A stretch of DNA of 64,000 bases from an uncultured Alphaproteobacteria bacterium (GCA_902563505.1 CACEXK010000004.1:1-64000), one strand, 5' to 3'; positions 48,852 through 60,835 are shown, numbered from the stretch's first letter. The notes: generated by a model from the sequence alone, not told the origin. Numbers and translations are program-made.

Positions 48852-49842
48852 CAAACACCCCTCACTTCCATCAAAAAAAACAGGAATACTTTTAGTTAAT
48901 CTAGGAACGCCTGACTCAACTAATTGGTTTGATATTAGAAAATACTTGAAAGAATTCTTATCAGACAAAAGGGTAATAGAATTAAATCCATTAGTTTGGA
49001 AAATAATCCTTAATGTTTTTATTTTGACATTTAGACCGTCAAAAACAGCCAAAGCATACAAAGAGATATGGATGGAAAAAGAAAATATTTCCCCACTAAG
49101 ATATTATACCGAAAAACAAACAGAAAAATTAAGGGAAAAATTTAAAAGTGAAAACATTAAAGTTGATTATGCAATGCGATACGGAAACCCGAGCATTAAA
49201 ATCAAAATGAAGGAAATGCAAAAAAAAGGTTGTCAAACCATTGTTATACTTCCCTTATACCCTCAATATGCTGCAGCAACGACGGCAACCGTTTGTGATG
49301 AAGTATATCGTTCATTAATGTTAATGAGATGGCAACCAAATATACAAATAATCCCTCATTATGAATCAGAGCCAATTTATATTGAGGCTTTAAAAAAAAG
49401 TGTAACGAATACTTTGAAACAAATAAAATGGAAACCTGATATTATCGTTGCATCTTATCATGGAATACCAAAAAAGTATTTTGACAAAGGCGATCCTTAT
49501 CACTGTTATTGCCAAAAAACAACGAGGCTGTTAAAAGAAAAACTAAAAATTAAAATTCCAATCATTACAACTTTCCAGTCAAGATTTGGGCCTGACGAAT
49601 GGCTACAACCTTATACAGACAAGACATTTGAAGATCTTCCAAAAGAAGGAAAGAAAAATATTTTAGTAATATGCCCGGGTTTTGCATCTGACTGTGTTGA
49701 AACACTTGAAGAAATTTCGATTCAGGGAAAAGAGAGTTTTGTCGAAAATGGTGGACAAAACTTTCTGATGATTCCGTGTTTAAATGATAATACAGACCAT
49801 ATTAAATTACTTGAGCATTTGACTAAAAAATATTTATTTTAA
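48838..49842 (+). CDS. hemH: Ferrochelatase
   Basis: GILLVNLGTPDS, LYPQYAAATTATV, SYHGIPKKYFDKGDPYHCYCQKT, FQSRFGPDEWLQPYTD. Confidence 0.97.
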   Translation: MKLPDKHPSLPSKKTGILLVNLGTPDSTNWFDIRKYLKEFLSDKRVIELNPLVWKIILNVFILTFRPSKTAKAYKEIWMEKENISPLRYYTEKQTEKLREKFKSENIKVDYAMRYGNPSIKIKMKEMQKKGCQTIVILPLYPQYAAATTATVCDEVYRSLMLMRWQPNIQIIPHYESEPIYIEALKKSVTNTLKQIKWKPDIIVASYHGIPKKYFDKGDPYHCYCQKTTRLLKEKLKIKIPIITTFQSRFGPDEWLQPYTDKTFEDLPKEGKKNILVICPGFASDCVETLEEISIQGKESFVENGGQNFLMIPCLNDNTDHIKLLEHLTKKYLF

Positions 49843-49880
49843 TGAGGTAGATAGATTCTAATGCTATTAATGAAAAAATT

Positions 49881-50321
49881 ATGGAGAATTTAAACTATTA
49901 TCTAATCCTAAAATATTTCCATATCGTATTTGTTACAACATGGATGGCAGGTTTGTTCTATTTACCAAGGTTGTTTGTTTATCATTCAAAGGTAAAAAGT
50001 AATTCAAGTGAGTATAAAATTTTTTTAACAATGGAGTATAAATTACTCAAGTATATTATGAATCCCTCACTCGTGCTATCATGGGTTTTTGGGTTACTTT
50101 TAGTAATTCATTTAGAAATATATAATGAATTATGGTTAAATTTAAAATTTAGTATGGTTGTTTTAATGTCAATTTTTCATATGTATTGTGCAAGAATAAG
50201 AAAAATTTTTGAGAGTGGAATGAACAGAAATCATGAAAAATTTTTTAGATGGATCAATGAAATTCCAACCATACTATTTTTAATTATTATTTTTTTAGTT
50301 GTTTTTAAACCATTCGTTTGA
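49881..50321 (+). CDS. hemJ: HemJ-type protoporphyrinogen oxidase
   Basis: [24 protein letters not shown], 4-TM small protein after hemH. Confidence 0.92.
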   Translation: MENLNYYLILKYFHIVFVTTWMAGLFYLPRLFVYHSKVKSNSSEYKIFLTMEYKLLKYIMNPSLVLSWVFGLLLVIHLEIYNELWLNLKFSMVVLMSIFHMYCARIRKIFESGMNRNHEKFFRWINEIPTILFLIIIFLVVFKPFV

Positions 50322-50373
50322 CAAACTGATACGAATAAATTATAAGGTAAATTCGTTTTTCTCCCTAAAAATT

Positions 50374-51630
50374 ATGCACTTAAAAGATTTAAAATCTAAA
50401 AGCCCATCAGAGCTCCTCAAAATTGCAGAGGATTTAAAGATCGAAAATGCTGGAACATTGAGAAAGCAAGATATGATTTTCTCTATTCTAAAACAAATGG
50501 CATTGAATAATGATGCTATTTATGGAGAGGGCGTACTTGAGATTTTGCAAGATGGATTTGGATTTTTGCGTTCATCAGATGCAAATTATCTTCCAGGACC
50601 GGATGATATTTATGTTTCGCCAACACAAATAAAACAAAATAGTCTGAGGACAGGAGACACGGTTGAAGGTGAAATGAGATCTCCTAGAGACTCAGAAAGA
50701 TATTTCGCAATTACAAAGATCGATAAAATTAATTTTGAATCAGTAGAAAAAACAAAACAAAGGATTAATTTTGACAATTTAACACCATTGTATCCTGACG
50801 AAAAGCTTAAAATGGAAGTTGAAAATCCAATGGAAAAAGATATTACTCATCGAGTCATGGATCTTATAGCACCTCTCGGAAAAGGCCAAAGGGCCCTGAT
50901 TGTAGCTCCTCCTCGGACAGGAAAAACCGTCATGTTACAAAATATTGCTCATTCTATAACATCCAATCATCCCGAAGTTTATTTGATTGTTCTACTGATT
51001 GATGAAAGACCGGAAGAGGTAACTGACATGATTCGCTCAGTTAAGGGGGAGGTTGTTTCCTCAACATTTGATGAGCCAGCAGTTAGACATGTTGCTGTTT
51101 CTGAGATGGTTATTTCAAAAGCCAAAAGGCTTGTTGAACATAAAAGAGATGTTGTAATTTTATTAGATTCAATTACAAGATTAGCTCGTGCTTATAACAC
51201 GCAAGTTCCTAGCTCAGGAAAAGTTTTGACAGGTGGTGTTGATGCCAATGCATTGCAGAGACCCAAAAGATTTTTTGGGGCAGCAAGAAATATTGAAGAG
51301 GGAGGCTCACTTACAATAATAGGAACTGCATTAGTTGATACTGGATCAAGAATGGACGAAGTAATTTTTGAAGAATTCAAGGGTACTGGCAATTCCGAAA
51401 TTATTTTAGATAGAAAGTTATCAGATAAAAGAGTGTTTCCATCCATTGATGTAACTAAATCTGGAACTAGAAAAGAAGAATTGTTAGTCTCTAAAGAAGA
51501 TCTATCTAAAATGTGGATTTTGAGGAAGATCCTAATGCCTATGGGAGTGAACGACTCAATGGAGTTTCTAATTGATAAAATCAAAAACTCTAAAAATAAT
51601 GCAGACTTTTTTGAGTCAATGAAATCTTGA
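50374..51630 (+). CDS. rho: Transcription termination factor Rho
   Basis: [69 protein letters not shown]; start 50374 preferred over ORF track 50299. Confidence 0.98.
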   Translation: MHLKDLKSKSPSELLKIAEDLKIENAGTLRKQDMIFSILKQMALNNDAIYGEGVLEILQDGFGFLRSSDANYLPGPDDIYVSPTQIKQNSLRTGDTVEGEMRSPRDSERYFAITKIDKINFESVEKTKQRINFDNLTPLYPDEKLKMEVENPMEKDITHRVMDLIAPLGKGQRALIVAPPRTGKTVMLQNIAHSITSNHPEVYLIVLLIDERPEEVTDMIRSVKGEVVSSTFDEPAVRHVAVSEMVISKAKRLVEHKRDVVILLDSITRLARAYNTQVPSSGKVLTGGVDANALQRPKRFFGAARNIEEGGSLTIIGTALVDTGSRMDEVIFEEFKGTGNSEIILDRKLSDKRVFPSIDVTKSGTRKEELLVSKEDLSKMWILRKILMPMGVNDSMEFLIDKIKNSKNNADFFESMKS

Positions 51631-52412
51631 TGAAAATTATAAGTTGGAATCTTAATTCAATCAGAGCAAGGAAAGAACAACTACTTCAGATTTTAAAAAA
51701 AGAAAAACCTGATTTTCTCTGTCTTCAGGAAACAAAGGTTACTAATCAATCCTTTCCAGAAGAACAAATAAAAAAACTAAACTATTTTATTTTTAAAAAC
51801 GGAATGGCCTCTTACAATGGGGTTGCGATCTTATCTAGGCATAACATTGAAAACTACAATATAAATAATTTTTGTGGAAAACCTGACTGTCGACACATAG
51901 AGTTAATTTATAAAAAAATTAAAATCCATTCAATTTATGTTCCTGCAGGAGGGGATGAGCCGAATCCTCTTAGAAATGAGAAGTTTGATCACAAACTTAA
52001 ATTTCTTGACGAAATGTTAATTTTTTTCATGAAAAACAAAAATCACAATCACATTATTTGTGGGGACCTAAATGTTGCACCTTTGGAAGATGATGTATGG
52101 TCACATAAAAGTTTGAGAAATGTAGTCAGTCATACAAGAATAGAAAGAGAAAAAATTTTAAAAATTTTAGAAACTTGTAACTTTGAAGATACAGTTCGAA
52201 AATTTATTGCTCCGCCAAAAAATGTCTTTACTTGGTGGAGTTATAGATCACCTGATTTTTCAGTTAATAATAGAGGACGAAGACTTGATCATATTTGGAT
52301 ATCTAAAAACAGTTTTTTAAAATCAAATAGTGCATCAATTATGAAAGATTATAGAAAAATTATCAAACCCTCGGATCATGTTCCGATATGTGCCAACATT
52401 TCTATAAGATAA
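51627..52412 (+). CDS. Exodeoxyribonuclease III (xth family)
   Basis: [50 protein letters not shown]. Confidence 0.93.
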   Translation: MMKIISWNLNSIRARKEQLLQILKKEKPDFLCLQETKVTNQSFPEEQIKKLNYFIFKNGMASYNGVAILSRHNIENYNINNFCGKPDCRHIELIYKKIKIHSIYVPAGGDEPNPLRNEKFDHKLKFLDEMLIFFMKNKNHNHIICGDLNVAPLEDDVWSHKSLRNVVSHTRIEREKILKILETCNFEDTVRKFIAPPKNVFTWWSYRSPDFSVNNRGRRLDHIWISKNSFLKSNSASIMKDYRKIIKPSDHVPICANISIR

Positions 52413-52422
52413 ATTCTCTTTA

Positions 52423-52788
52423 CTAAGGAACTATTTTTCCCAAAAGTTTACCAGACAAAATATGAAAGTGAAGGTGTGGAACTTCCTGCCCCCCCCTCTT
52501 ACCTATGTTAGTTATTAACCTATATCCATCTATCAAATTTTCTTGATCAATAATTTTCTTTATAGTTTTAAAAAAGCTGGCGATTATTTTATCATTAGAT
52601 CTTGTTACAAAATCATCAAAGCTGCAAAATTTTTGTTTTGGTATTACTAAAATATGAACAGGTGCTTGAGGCCTTATATCTTTAAATGCATATACATTGT
52701 TATCTTCATACACCTTCTCTGAGGGGATTTCATTCCTCAAGATTTTAGCAAAAATATTCCCATCATCATAATTTATGATATCAATCAC
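52423..52788 (-). CDS. HIT family protein
   Basis: IFAKILRNEIPSEKVYED, FKDIRPQAPVHILVIPK, GGQEVPHLHFHIL (HxHxH). Confidence 0.95.
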   Translation of the reverse strand: MIDIINYDDGNIFAKILRNEIPSEKVYEDNNVYAFKDIRPQAPVHILVIPKQKFCSFDDFVTRSNDKIIASFFKTIKKIIDQENLIDGYRLITNIGKRGGQEVPHLHFHILSGKLLGKIVP

Positions 52789-53071
52789 TTTTCATCCTTT
52801 TTTCTAAAACTTTAAAGACATCTTCTATTGATAGGTCGTTAAATTCTAGAAGTATTATAAGATGAAATAATAAGTCGGCAGATTCATCTAAGATTTCGTT
52901 TTTGCTTTCTGCTAAAAAAGCTGAAACAACTTCCACAGCCTCCTCACCAAGCTTATTTGCTATCTTTACTTTGCCTTTTTTAAAAAGTTTAGCCACATAA
53001 GAATCTTTTGGCATATCCTTTTTTCTCAGCTTAATTATCTCTTCTAAATGCTTTATTACCTTGTCATTCAT
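52781..53071 (-). CDS. hisE: Phosphoribosyl-ATP diphosphatase
   Basis: SYVAKLFKKGKVKIANKLGEEAVEVVSAFL, ESADLLFHLIILL. Confidence 0.93.
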   Translation of the reverse strand: MNDKVIKHLEEIIKLRKKDMPKDSYVAKLFKKGKVKIANKLGEEAVEVVSAFLAESKNEILDESADLLFHLIILLEFNDLSIEDVFKVLEKRMKSD

Positions 53072-53075
53072 TTTT

Positions 53076-53846
53076 CTAGCTTTTTGTGTAATCCATTCTT
53101 ACATCAATACCATTAGAAATTAAATGTTTTTTTACCTCTGTGACTGTAAATTTACCAAAATGAAAGACTGAAGCGGCTAGCAACGCCGATGCTCCTCCAA
53201 ACTTTACCCCATCCACAAAATCATCGAGTGATCCAACTCCCCCAGATGCTATAACTGGAATTTTTAATTTTTTAGAAATTATTTTTGTTAAATCAAGATC
53301 AAAACCGCTATTAGTTCCGTCTTTGTCCATGGAAGTTAAAAGAATTTCCCCGGCTCCCAATGATTCTGCTTTTTCCGCCCACTCAATTGCATCCAATCCT
53401 GTATCAATTCTTCCTCCATTTATATAAACATTCCAGCTATTAGATTTTTTTTTTGCATCAATTGCAACCACTATACATTGATTACCAAACTTTTCCGCGC
53501 CTTTGGTAATAAGATTAGGATCTTTAATTGCAGAACTATTTATGGAAACTTTGTCAGCACCCACAGACAGGAAGTTTTTCATATCTTTGATATTTCTTAT
53601 ACCTCCACCAACAGTTAGTGGAACAAAACATTGGTTTGCTGTCTTTTCAATGATATCAACCATCGCATTTCTTTTTTCATGAGTGGCTGTTATGTCTAAA
53701 AATGTAATCTCATCTGCACCGTTTTTACTATAAATACTTGCTTGTTCAACAGGATCACCTGCATCTTTTAAATTCACAAAATTTATTCCTTTAACAACTC
53801 TTCCATTGTTAACATCCAGACAAGGAATGATTCTTGTTTTTAGCAT
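53076..53846 (-). CDS. hisF: Imidazole glycerol phosphate synthase subunit HisF
   Basis: [43 protein letters not shown]. Confidence 0.97.
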   Translation of the reverse strand: MLKTRIIPCLDVNNGRVVKGINFVNLKDAGDPVEQASIYSKNGADEITFLDITATHEKRNAMVDIIEKTANQCFVPLTVGGGIRNIKDMKNFLSVGADKVSINSSAIKDPNLITKGAEKFGNQCIVVAIDAKKKSNSWNVYINGGRIDTGLDAIEWAEKAESLGAGEILLTSMDKDGTNSGFDLDLTKIISKKLKIPVIASGGVGSLDDFVDGVKFGGASALLAASVFHFGKFTVTEVKKHLISNGIDVRMDYTKS

Positions 53847-54571
53847 CAGCTTCCCAAAATTTTTATAGCTTCATTTACCTTAATTTTTTTTTCATATATT
53901 GCTCGACCCACAATAACTCCATCAAGGTTTTTTGCATTTATGGATTTTAATTTTCTCAGATCATTCAAATTCGAAACTCCTCCAGAAGCAATTATTTTCA
54001 TTGATGTTGAATTTAAAATTTTACATATTTCTTCTGTATTCACTCCTTCTAAAACACCATCTTTTTCAATATCAGTAAATATTAATGCAGAGACGCCTGC
54101 GTCTTCATAAATTTTTATAATTTCATTTATAGTGACTTTACTTGTTTTTGTCCAACCGTCCGATGCAACAAAACCTTTTTTTGCATCTACTCCGACAGCA
54201 ATTGTGTTAGGAAACATCTTGCAAATTTTCTTTACAAGTTTTGGATTTTTTATAGCTAATGTGCCCAGTACAATTCTATTAATTCCATTTTCAAAAAGAT
54301 ACTCCACAGTATTTATATCTCTAATTCCACCCCCTACTTGAATCGAACATTTTAGTTTTTTTTTAACATCTATAAAAAGCTCATGGTTAAGATTTTTTCC
54401 TTTAAATGCTCCATCAATATCAACCATATGAATCCATGTAGCCCCCATTTTTTGGAAATATTTTGCTTGTTCCACAGGATCGTCATTATAAAAAGTTATT
54501 TGATTTATTTCTCCCTTTTTAAGTCTGATACATTTTCCATCTTTTAAATCTATTGCAGGATAGAGAATCAT
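53846..54571 (-). CDS. hisA: ProFAR isomerase HisA
   Basis: [59 protein letters not shown]. Confidence 0.97.
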   Translation of the reverse strand: MILYPAIDLKDGKCIRLKKGEINQITFYNDDPVEQAKYFQKMGATWIHMVDIDGAFKGKNLNHELFIDVKKKLKCSIQVGGGIRDINTVEYLFENGINRIVLGTLAIKNPKLVKKICKMFPNTIAVGVDAKKGFVASDGWTKTSKVTINEIIKIYEDAGVSALIFTDIEKDGVLEGVNTEEICKILNSTSMKIIASGGVSNLNDLRKLKSINAKNLDGVIVGRAIYEKKIKVNEAIKILGS

Positions 54572-55224
54572 TAAAACTCCTCACATTCTAGAAAAGTTTT
54601 CAAAAAAGCAAGACCAAAATTATGACTTTTTTCTGGGTGAAATTGTGTTCCAATTATATTAGATTTCGAAACCATTGCAGTGATCTCTTGTCCATATTTT
54701 GTTGTTACAACTTTCTCAGATTCATTTTCAAGAAAGAAATTATAACTATGAACAAAATAGGCGGTAACTCTCTCCAAATTAGTTTTCTTTCTTAATTCTT
54801 TTATGAAATTAGTATCTTTTTTAAATTCAAGTTCATTCCATCCCATGTGCGGGATTTTTAGTTTATTGATAGTGGGCTTAATTTTTTTCACTTCACCTTT
54901 TATCCAATTAAGACCTGAAAAAATTCCATTTTCGTGACCAACAGTTGCTAGCATCTGCATTCCAACACATATTCCTAAAAATGGAGTTTTATCATTCAAA
55001 ACTTTTTCTTCCAGAACTTCTCGAACAGAGATTTGCTTTAACCCCGATATGCAAGATTGAAATGCTCCAACACCTGGTAAGATTATATGTGTTGATTTTT
55101 TTATCTCTGAATAATTATTGGTGACAATTAATTTTTTCTTTCCCTCCTCGCACAGATAATTAAACGCATTATAAACCGATTTTATATTACCGGAACCATA
55201 ATCAATAATTGAAATTAAACTCAT
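54571..55224 (-). CDS. hisH: Imidazole glycerol phosphate synthase subunit HisH
   Basis: ISIIDYGSGNIKSVYNAF, ILPGVGAFQSCI, FLGICVGMQMLA, GTQFHPEKS. Confidence 0.97.
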   Translation of the reverse strand: MSLISIIDYGSGNIKSVYNAFNYLCEEGKKKLIVTNNYSEIKKSTHIILPGVGAFQSCISGLKQISVREVLEEKVLNDKTPFLGICVGMQMLATVGHENGIFSGLNWIKGEVKKIKPTINKLKIPHMGWNELEFKKDTNFIKELRKKTNLERVTAYFVHSYNFFLENESEKVVTTKYGQEITAMVSKSNIIGTQFHPEKSHNFGLAFLKTFLECEEF

Positions 55225-55565
55225 TAAGTTTGTTCTGAGAAATAAGTTAATAGAGCCTTTTTATTTGAGCTGGCAGTGATTACCTTTTTTGCAGTAAAAT
55301 TTGAAACAATTAAGTTTTGGATAAGCAAATCTTTCCCAAGAAATGCCCAAAATAATTGAGAGAAAAATATAAAAATTATCAATGATTCTTTATAAAAAAT
55401 TTCCAGGAAACACATAACACTCAAGTTTATCAAAGAATAAAACCACAAACCCTTTATCAACCCCCAAAAAGGACCAAAAATTAATGCAAAATAACTAAAT
55501 CCATTATCTAGTGCTTTGAAATCTTTATCTTTCAAATTATTTTTGAAAATAAAATATGTTTTCAT
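55224..55565 (-). CDS. DUF2628-like small membrane protein in his cluster
   Basis: FSYFALIFGPFWGLIKGLWFYSL hydrophobic pattern; location between hisH and hisB. Confidence 0.7.
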   Translation of the reverse strand: MKTYFIFKNNLKDKDFKALDNGFSYFALIFGPFWGLIKGLWFYSLINLSVMCFLEIFYKESLIIFIFFSQLFWAFLGKDLLIQNLIVSNFTAKKVITASSNKKALLTYFSEQT

Positions 55566-55571
55566 ATTTTT

Positions 55572-56159
55572 TTAAAGCGTACCTTTAGTTGATGGGATTT
55601 CGCCCTTCCTTTTTAAATCAATTTCAACGGCTTCGCGTAGCGCCCTGGCAAGGCCTTTAAAACAAGACTCTATAATATGATGATTATTTTCTCCGTAAAG
55701 ATTTTCTACATGAAGGGTAATCCCTGAGCTTTGCGCAAAAGCTTGAAACCATTCTTTGAAAAGCTCTGTATCCATTTCACCCAACTTAGGTTTTGTCAAA
55801 TTGACATTCCAAACGAGGTAAGGTCTGTTTGAACAATCTACAACTACTCTTGATAATGTTTCATCCATTGCAGACAAAGCCTGTCCAAATCGTTTAATTC
55901 CTTTTCTATCTCCAAGAGATTTTGTAAGAGCTTCTCCAAGTGCTAATGCGCTATCTTCAGTAGTATGATGATAGTCAATGTGGAGATCTCCTTGTGCTTT
56001 TATTGAAATATCAAACATGCTGTGTTTTGCGAGCTGTTCAATCATATGATCTAGAAAGCCAATCCCTGTTTCAATTTTACTTTTTCCATTTCCATCTAGA
56101 TCTAAATCAACTTTTATCTCTGTTTCTTTAGTTTTTCTGTTGATAGAATATTTTCTCAT
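55572..56159 (-). CDS. hisB: Imidazoleglycerol-phosphate dehydratase
   Basis: [74 protein letters not shown]. Confidence 0.97.
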   Translation of the reverse strand: MRKYSINRKTKETEIKVDLDLDGNGKSKIETGIGFLDHMIEQLAKHSMFDISIKAQGDLHIDYHHTTEDSALALGEALTKSLGDRKGIKRFGQALSAMDETLSRVVVDCSNRPYLVWNVNLTKPKLGEMDTELFKEWFQAFAQSSGITLHVENLYGENNHHIIESCFKGLARALREAVEIDLKRKGEIPSTKGTL

Positions 56160-56232
56160 AAATAAATTTTATTGGATATTAAATTTAAAATATATAGATT
56201 AATATTAATTTTATCAACGAGATGTAAAATTT

Positions 56233-56784
56233 ATGGAAGAAAAAAGTAAATATGAAAAATGGTATGGAACAACAATTGTTTCAGTCAGAAAAAACAATCA
56301 TGTTGTAATCGCGGGAGATGGCCAAGTAACCTTGGGTGATACAGTAGTTAAATCTAATGCTAGAAAAGTTAGATCTTTGGCAAGTGGGAAAGTTATTACT
56401 GGTTTTGCTGGTGCTACTGCAGATGCTTTTGCATTGTTTGAGAGATTAGAATCAAAGTTGGAAAAAAGTTCAAATAATTTAATGAGAGCTTGTGTTGAGA
56501 TGGCTAAGGATTGGCGTACTGACAGGTATTTGAGAAGACTGGAAGCTATGATGGTGGTTGCAGATAAGGATGCTAGTTTAATTCTTAGTGGAAATGGTGA
56601 TGTCTTAGAGCCTAAAGATGGTCTGATGGCTATAGGTTCAGGAGGTAATTATGCCCTTGCGGCCGCTAGAGCATTATTCAAATCAAAACTAAGTGCAGAG
56701 CAAATTGCTAAGCAAAGCCTTGAAATAGCTGCTGAATTATGTATTTACACAAATGATAACATAATAATAGAGACTATTAAATGA
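56233..56784 (+). CDS. hslV: ATP-dependent protease subunit HslV
   Basis: [38 protein letters not shown]. Confidence 0.98.
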   Translation: MEEKSKYEKWYGTTIVSVRKNNHVVIAGDGQVTLGDTVVKSNARKVRSLASGKVITGFAGATADAFALFERLESKLEKSSNNLMRACVEMAKDWRTDRYLRRLEAMMVVADKDASLILSGNGDVLEPKDGLMAIGSGGNYALAAARALFKSKLSAEQIAKQSLEIAAELCIYTNDNIIIETIK

Positions 56785-58091
56785 CATCATTTACCCCAAG
56801 AGAAATTGTTTCCGAGCTTGATAGATTTATTGTCGGACAAGAATCAGCAAAGCGTTCTGTAGCAATTGCACTTAGAAATAGGTGGAGAAGGCAGCAGATT
56901 GAAGGCTCTTTGAAAGAAGAAGTGCTTCCAAAAAATATTTTAATGATTGGTCCTACGGGCGTAGGTAAAACCGAAATTGCTAGAAGACTGGCTAGATTAG
57001 CTGACGCTCCTTTTATCAAAGTCGAAGCCACAAAATTTACTGAGGTTGGGTATGTAGGGAGAGATGTAGAGCAGATAATAAGGGATTTAGTTGAAATTTC
57101 AATTAATAACAATAAAGAAAATTTAAAAAAAGAAGTAAAGGCTAAAGCCGAGCTCAATGCAGAAAAAAGAGTTATAAATGCACTTGTTGGTTCATCAGCG
57201 ACAAATCAAACCCGTGAAAAATATAAAAAAATGCTTCGAAACGGAGAATTAGATAATCAAGAGATTGAAATTGAGCTCTCTACACAAACAGGTTCTTCGC
57301 TCAAGTCAATGGAAATTCCTGGAATGCCAGGCGGTATGATGGGCATGATTAATTTGGGTGATTTATTTGGAAAAGGTTTCGGGCAAAAGAAAGAAAAAAG
57401 GAAGCTGAGTGTTAAGGAATCTTACGATTTTCTCATAGATGAAGAATCAGAAAAACTTATTGATAATGAAAATTTAACCAAAAGGGCAATTGATAATGTT
57501 GAACAAGACGGAATTGTTTTTATTGATGAGATTGATAAAATTTGCGGTAAAAATAGTCGTGGTACTGCTGAAGTCAGTAGAGAGGGGGTGCAACGTGATT
57601 TACTCCCTTTAATCGAGGGCTCAACAGTCACAACCAAGTATGGTTCAGTGAAAACAGACCACATTCTTTTTATCGCGTCAGGTGCTTTCCATGTTGCTAA
57701 GCCATCTGATTTACTTCCAGAACTTCAAGGTAGGCTCCCAAACAGGGTTGAACTATCTGCTTTATCTAAAGATGATTTTGTAAAAATTTTAAAAGAACCA
57801 GAAAATAATTTAATTAGGCAATATGTCGAGCTAATTGCAACCGAGGGAGTAAATTTGAATATTACTGATACAGCTATTTCTGAAATTGCTAACATTGCTT
57901 CAAAAGTAAATGATGAAATAGAAAATATCGGCGCTAGAAGACTTCATACAATATTAGAAAAAGTTCTTGAAGATATAAGCTTTTCTGCCTCTGAGAAAAA
58001 AAAGCAAATAATAAAAATAGATGATCAATATGTGAAGAAACAAATTGGGGATATATATAAAGACTCAGACCTTACAAAATTTATTCTTTAA
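56781..58091 (+). CDS. hslU: ATP-dependent protease ATPase subunit HslU
   Basis: [60 protein letters not shown]. Confidence 0.98.
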   Translation: MTSFTPREIVSELDRFIVGQESAKRSVAIALRNRWRRQQIEGSLKEEVLPKNILMIGPTGVGKTEIARRLARLADAPFIKVEATKFTEVGYVGRDVEQIIRDLVEISINNNKENLKKEVKAKAELNAEKRVINALVGSSATNQTREKYKKMLRNGELDNQEIEIELSTQTGSSLKSMEIPGMPGGMMGMINLGDLFGKGFGQKKEKRKLSVKESYDFLIDEESEKLIDNENLTKRAIDNVEQDGIVFIDEIDKICGKNSRGTAEVSREGVQRDLLPLIEGSTVTTKYGSVKTDHILFIASGAFHVAKPSDLLPELQGRLPNRVELSALSKDDFVKILKEPENNLIRQYVELIATEGVNLNITDTAISEIANIASKVNDEIENIGARRLHTILEKVLEDISFSASEKKKQIIKIDDQYVKKQIGDIYKDSDLTKFIL

Positions 58092-58590
58092 TTTTCTTCA
58101 GGTACACTAGCAATGCACCATCACCTCCTTTGTCTGGTGGAGCTTTGTCGAACCAAAGAATTTTTCTTGAGAATAATTCTGAATTTAATAATTTTGGAAC
58201 ATTCTCTTTCAGTTTTCCTGTTCCTTTCCATCCAAAATCAACAGAACTTCTATAACCCTTTCCTGTGATTATTAAAACCAGTCTTATTTGATTTTCAAAA
58301 CTTTCCTCAATAAATTTAGTTACTTTTTTTTGAGACTCTTCCCAAGTTTTTCCATGAAGATCTAGAATTGATTCAATCTTGATTTTACCTTTTTTGATTC
58401 TTTTTAGTGTGTTTTTTTCTAAATTTTTCCCAGAAAAATTTTTAATTTCTTGTGATTGTTCTATTTCAAATTCATCCTTTTGGAAATTTAAAGTAACATT
58501 AGGATTTTTTTTCAAAAATGTTTTTGCCTTACCTGAATCTTTTATTGGCTTTACTTGTTTTTTGAATAGTTCCCATTCATCGTCATTCAT
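58081..58590 (-). CDS. Smr/MutS2-type endonuclease domain protein
   Basis: [54 protein letters not shown]. Confidence 0.88.
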   Translation of the reverse strand: MNDDEWELFKKQVKPIKDSGKAKTFLKKNPNVTLNFQKDEFEIEQSQEIKNFSGKNLEKNTLKRIKKGKIKIESILDLHGKTWEESQKKVTKFIEESFENQIRLVLIITGKGYRSSVDFGWKGTGKLKENVPKLLNSELFSRKILWFDKAPPDKGGDGALLVYLKKIKE

Positions 58591-59613
58591 TTAATTACTA
58601 TAGGGAACCAACACATGTAAAATCAATTTCTTTTTTAAATCACCAGCTTTTTTTTCTGCCATTTTACCTCTGCCTGTAAAAAGATCAGCTCTGTTAGGGC
58701 CGATGATTGCTGAACCCGTATCGGATGCAATTCCAAGGAAAACTTTCCCATTATTAGTTGTTTGAGCCAGAAATGGCAAACCAAGTGGATAATATTTTTT
58801 GTCTATAGCAATACTTATTCCTGGCCTTAAATTTATACCCAAGGCACCATAAGCTGATTTTTTATTATATTCTTTGACATCAAAAAAAATATACCTTTCA
58901 TTATGATTAAATATATCATCAATTTGATTTTTGTTATTCCTCAAATATTCTTTAATTGAAAATAAAGAAACATTCTTTTTTTTGATTATGTCTCTTTCCA
59001 CTAAAAGTTTTCCTATGGAACTATATTCTTTTTCATTATTCCCCGAGTATAAAATTTTAATTTTTTTTTTATCTGGAAAAACTCCAATCCCTGACCCTTG
59101 GATTTGTAAAAAGAATAAGTCGATTTTGTTATTAGTCCAAAGGAGAACATCATTACTATTATAATCAGAAATTATTGATTTTCTGGGAGAACCTATGAAT
59201 TTTTTATTAAATTTCAGAATCGGAAAATTATAATCATTTTTCTTTGTTCTGGATACCTCGATAATTGGCTCATAATAACCCGTAAGAAGTCCCGAGGTTT
59301 TCTGGATTGAGGCTAGCTTAAAATTTTTTTTTAAGAAACTCTTTTTGTCTAATGAGTCATCATTTACTTTTTTGCAAACTTTTTTCCAATTTTTAGTAGA
59401 TCCAAATTTTGGATAAGACGAATGTTTTTTTAAATTCTTGAACAATATTTGTGATGAGCATATTTGTTTTAGAAAAATAAAAAATTCATCTAAGTTTTTG
59501 ATTTCTAGCTTTTCTTGAAATAAAGATATTTCAGGATGAAGTAATTGTTTGCTATCTAGATTTAATTTAAAAAGTGAAAAAACAACCAGGAGTGCAGGGA
59601 ATATTTTATTCAC
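58591..59613 (-). CDS. mltA: Membrane-bound lytic murein transglycosylase A (MltA)
   Basis: LLTGYYEPIIEVSR, FLQIQGSGIGVF, GALGINLRPGISIAIDKKYYPLGLPFLA, ASDTGSAIIGPNRADLFTGRG. Confidence 0.94.
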   Translation of the reverse strand: MNKIFPALLVVFSLFKLNLDSKQLLHPEISLFQEKLEIKNLDEFFIFLKQICSSQILFKNLKKHSSYPKFGSTKNWKKVCKKVNDDSLDKKSFLKKNFKLASIQKTSGLLTGYYEPIIEVSRTKKNDYNFPILKFNKKFIGSPRKSIISDYNSNDVLLWTNNKIDLFFLQIQGSGIGVFPDKKKIKILYSGNNEKEYSSIGKLLVERDIIKKKNVSLFSIKEYLRNNKNQIDDIFNHNERYIFFDVKEYNKKSAYGALGINLRPGISIAIDKKYYPLGLPFLAQTTNNGKVFLGIASDTGSAIIGPNRADLFTGRGKMAEKKAGDLKKKLILHVLVPYSN

Positions 59614-60292
59614 TTTCCTCGATCTTATCCAATGTCCAGTTTGGATCTTTATTTTTTAGATTCCGATTAAAAGTCCAATTTTCACTTATTTCAAGAATTT
59701 GATTACTATCTCCGTCAATTATATCCCCCCTAAGGTTTTTTGTAACTTGTACTTGCTCTGATAAAAAATTTACTGTAATTGAGGCCAAGCTTTTTTTTGA
59801 TATCTTAGCATTAATAATTTTTGAGTCTTTTAAACTTATGATAGTGATATCTAGATTTTGTTTTTTTTTTGTTCTTTCTGTAATCTGAGAATCAAAATCA
59901 TTAAAAATTTGAGGTGATAAAAGTTTTTTAAGTGGTTTTATGTTCTCCTGAGAATAATTACTTATAATAAACTCGAATGCTTTTTTTGCTCCATTTATAA
60001 AATCCTCAATTGAGAAATTTAGATCAAGCCCGTGAATGCTTTTCAAGCTGTTATTAACTTTGTCTTTGGGATGAAACCTTTTGAGAGACAATTTTTCCAT
60101 GTGTTTAGAATTTTTTATCTGTGAAGTATTATCTGGTGGCGATTCTTTAAAAGAAGATTTGCCTTGTGTAAATTTTTCAACGATATCTTGTTCATTTCCA
60201 GTTTTCTTTCCAAGTACATTTTTTAGTCTATTGATAATAAATACCGCTATCATTGCTAATATTAAAATATCTATGTAAGGTATACTGTTCAT
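59606..60292 (-). CDS. Tim44/TimA domain protein
   Basis: Single N-terminal TM; DFINGAKKAFEFIISNYSQENIKPLKKLLSPQIFNDFDSQI, ENWTFNRNLKNKDPNWTL. Confidence 0.88.
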   Translation of the reverse strand: MNSIPYIDILILAMIAVFIINRLKNVLGKKTGNEQDIVEKFTQGKSSFKESPPDNTSQIKNSKHMEKLSLKRFHPKDKVNNSLKSIHGLDLNFSIEDFINGAKKAFEFIISNYSQENIKPLKKLLSPQIFNDFDSQITERTKKKQNLDITIISLKDSKIINAKISKKSLASITVNFLSEQVQVTKNLRGDIIDGDSNQILEISENWTFNRNLKNKDPNWTLDKIEESE

Positions 60293-60367
60293 TTATAATT
60301 ATTTCTGTAGAAGGTATTCATGTTTTTTTGTATTATATTGTCTTCAATTAAATAATGAAACTTTAAT

Positions 60368-60832
60368 ATGGCAAATAAAAAAAAAAATACAAATGTTAAC
60401 AATCTAAAATTTATAATAAATGCACAATATTTAAAGGATTTGTCCTTTGAAAACCCCAGAGCCCCTGAATCTCTTAAAAGTTTTTCGTCAAATCCAACTT
60501 TTAATATTGATGTTGATGTGAGGTGTAGGCCTTTAAAGGATCATGGCCCTAATATTCACGAGGTGGAATTAATTGTGAAAGGTGAAACAAAAATGGAAGA
60601 AAAACCAATGTTTGTAATAGAATCATCTTATTGTGGAATTTTTACAATTGAAAATGCTGAAAAGGAAATTTTAGATAGAATTTTGCTAATTGAATGCCCC
60701 AAGTTTCTTTTCCCTTTCTTGCGCTCTGTTATTGCTAATTGTACTAGAGAGGGTGGTTTTCCCCCCCTTATGCTTAATCCAATTGATTTCATTGGAATGT
60801 ATGAGAAGAAAAAATCTGAAATTAAAAAATAA
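60368..60832 (+). CDS. secB: Protein-export chaperone SecB
   Basis: NAQYLKDLSFENPRAP, CPKFLFPFLRSVIANCTREGGFPPLMLNPIDF. Confidence 0.95.
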   Translation: MANKKKNTNVNNLKFIINAQYLKDLSFENPRAPESLKSFSSNPTFNIDVDVRCRPLKDHGPNIHEVELIVKGETKMEEKPMFVIESSYCGIFTIENAEKEILDRILLIECPKFLFPFLRSVIANCTREGGFPPLMLNPIDFIGMYEKKKSEIKK

Positions 60833-60835
60833 TGG

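Noticed and set aside
51192-51584. 130-aa minus-strand ORF opposite rho
   Set aside because: Antisense to the highly conserved rho coding sequence.
60763-60767. C-run in secB as a phase-variable tract
   Set aside because: Only about 7 C in conserved PPL codons (GGFPPLMLNP), a typical SecB motif.
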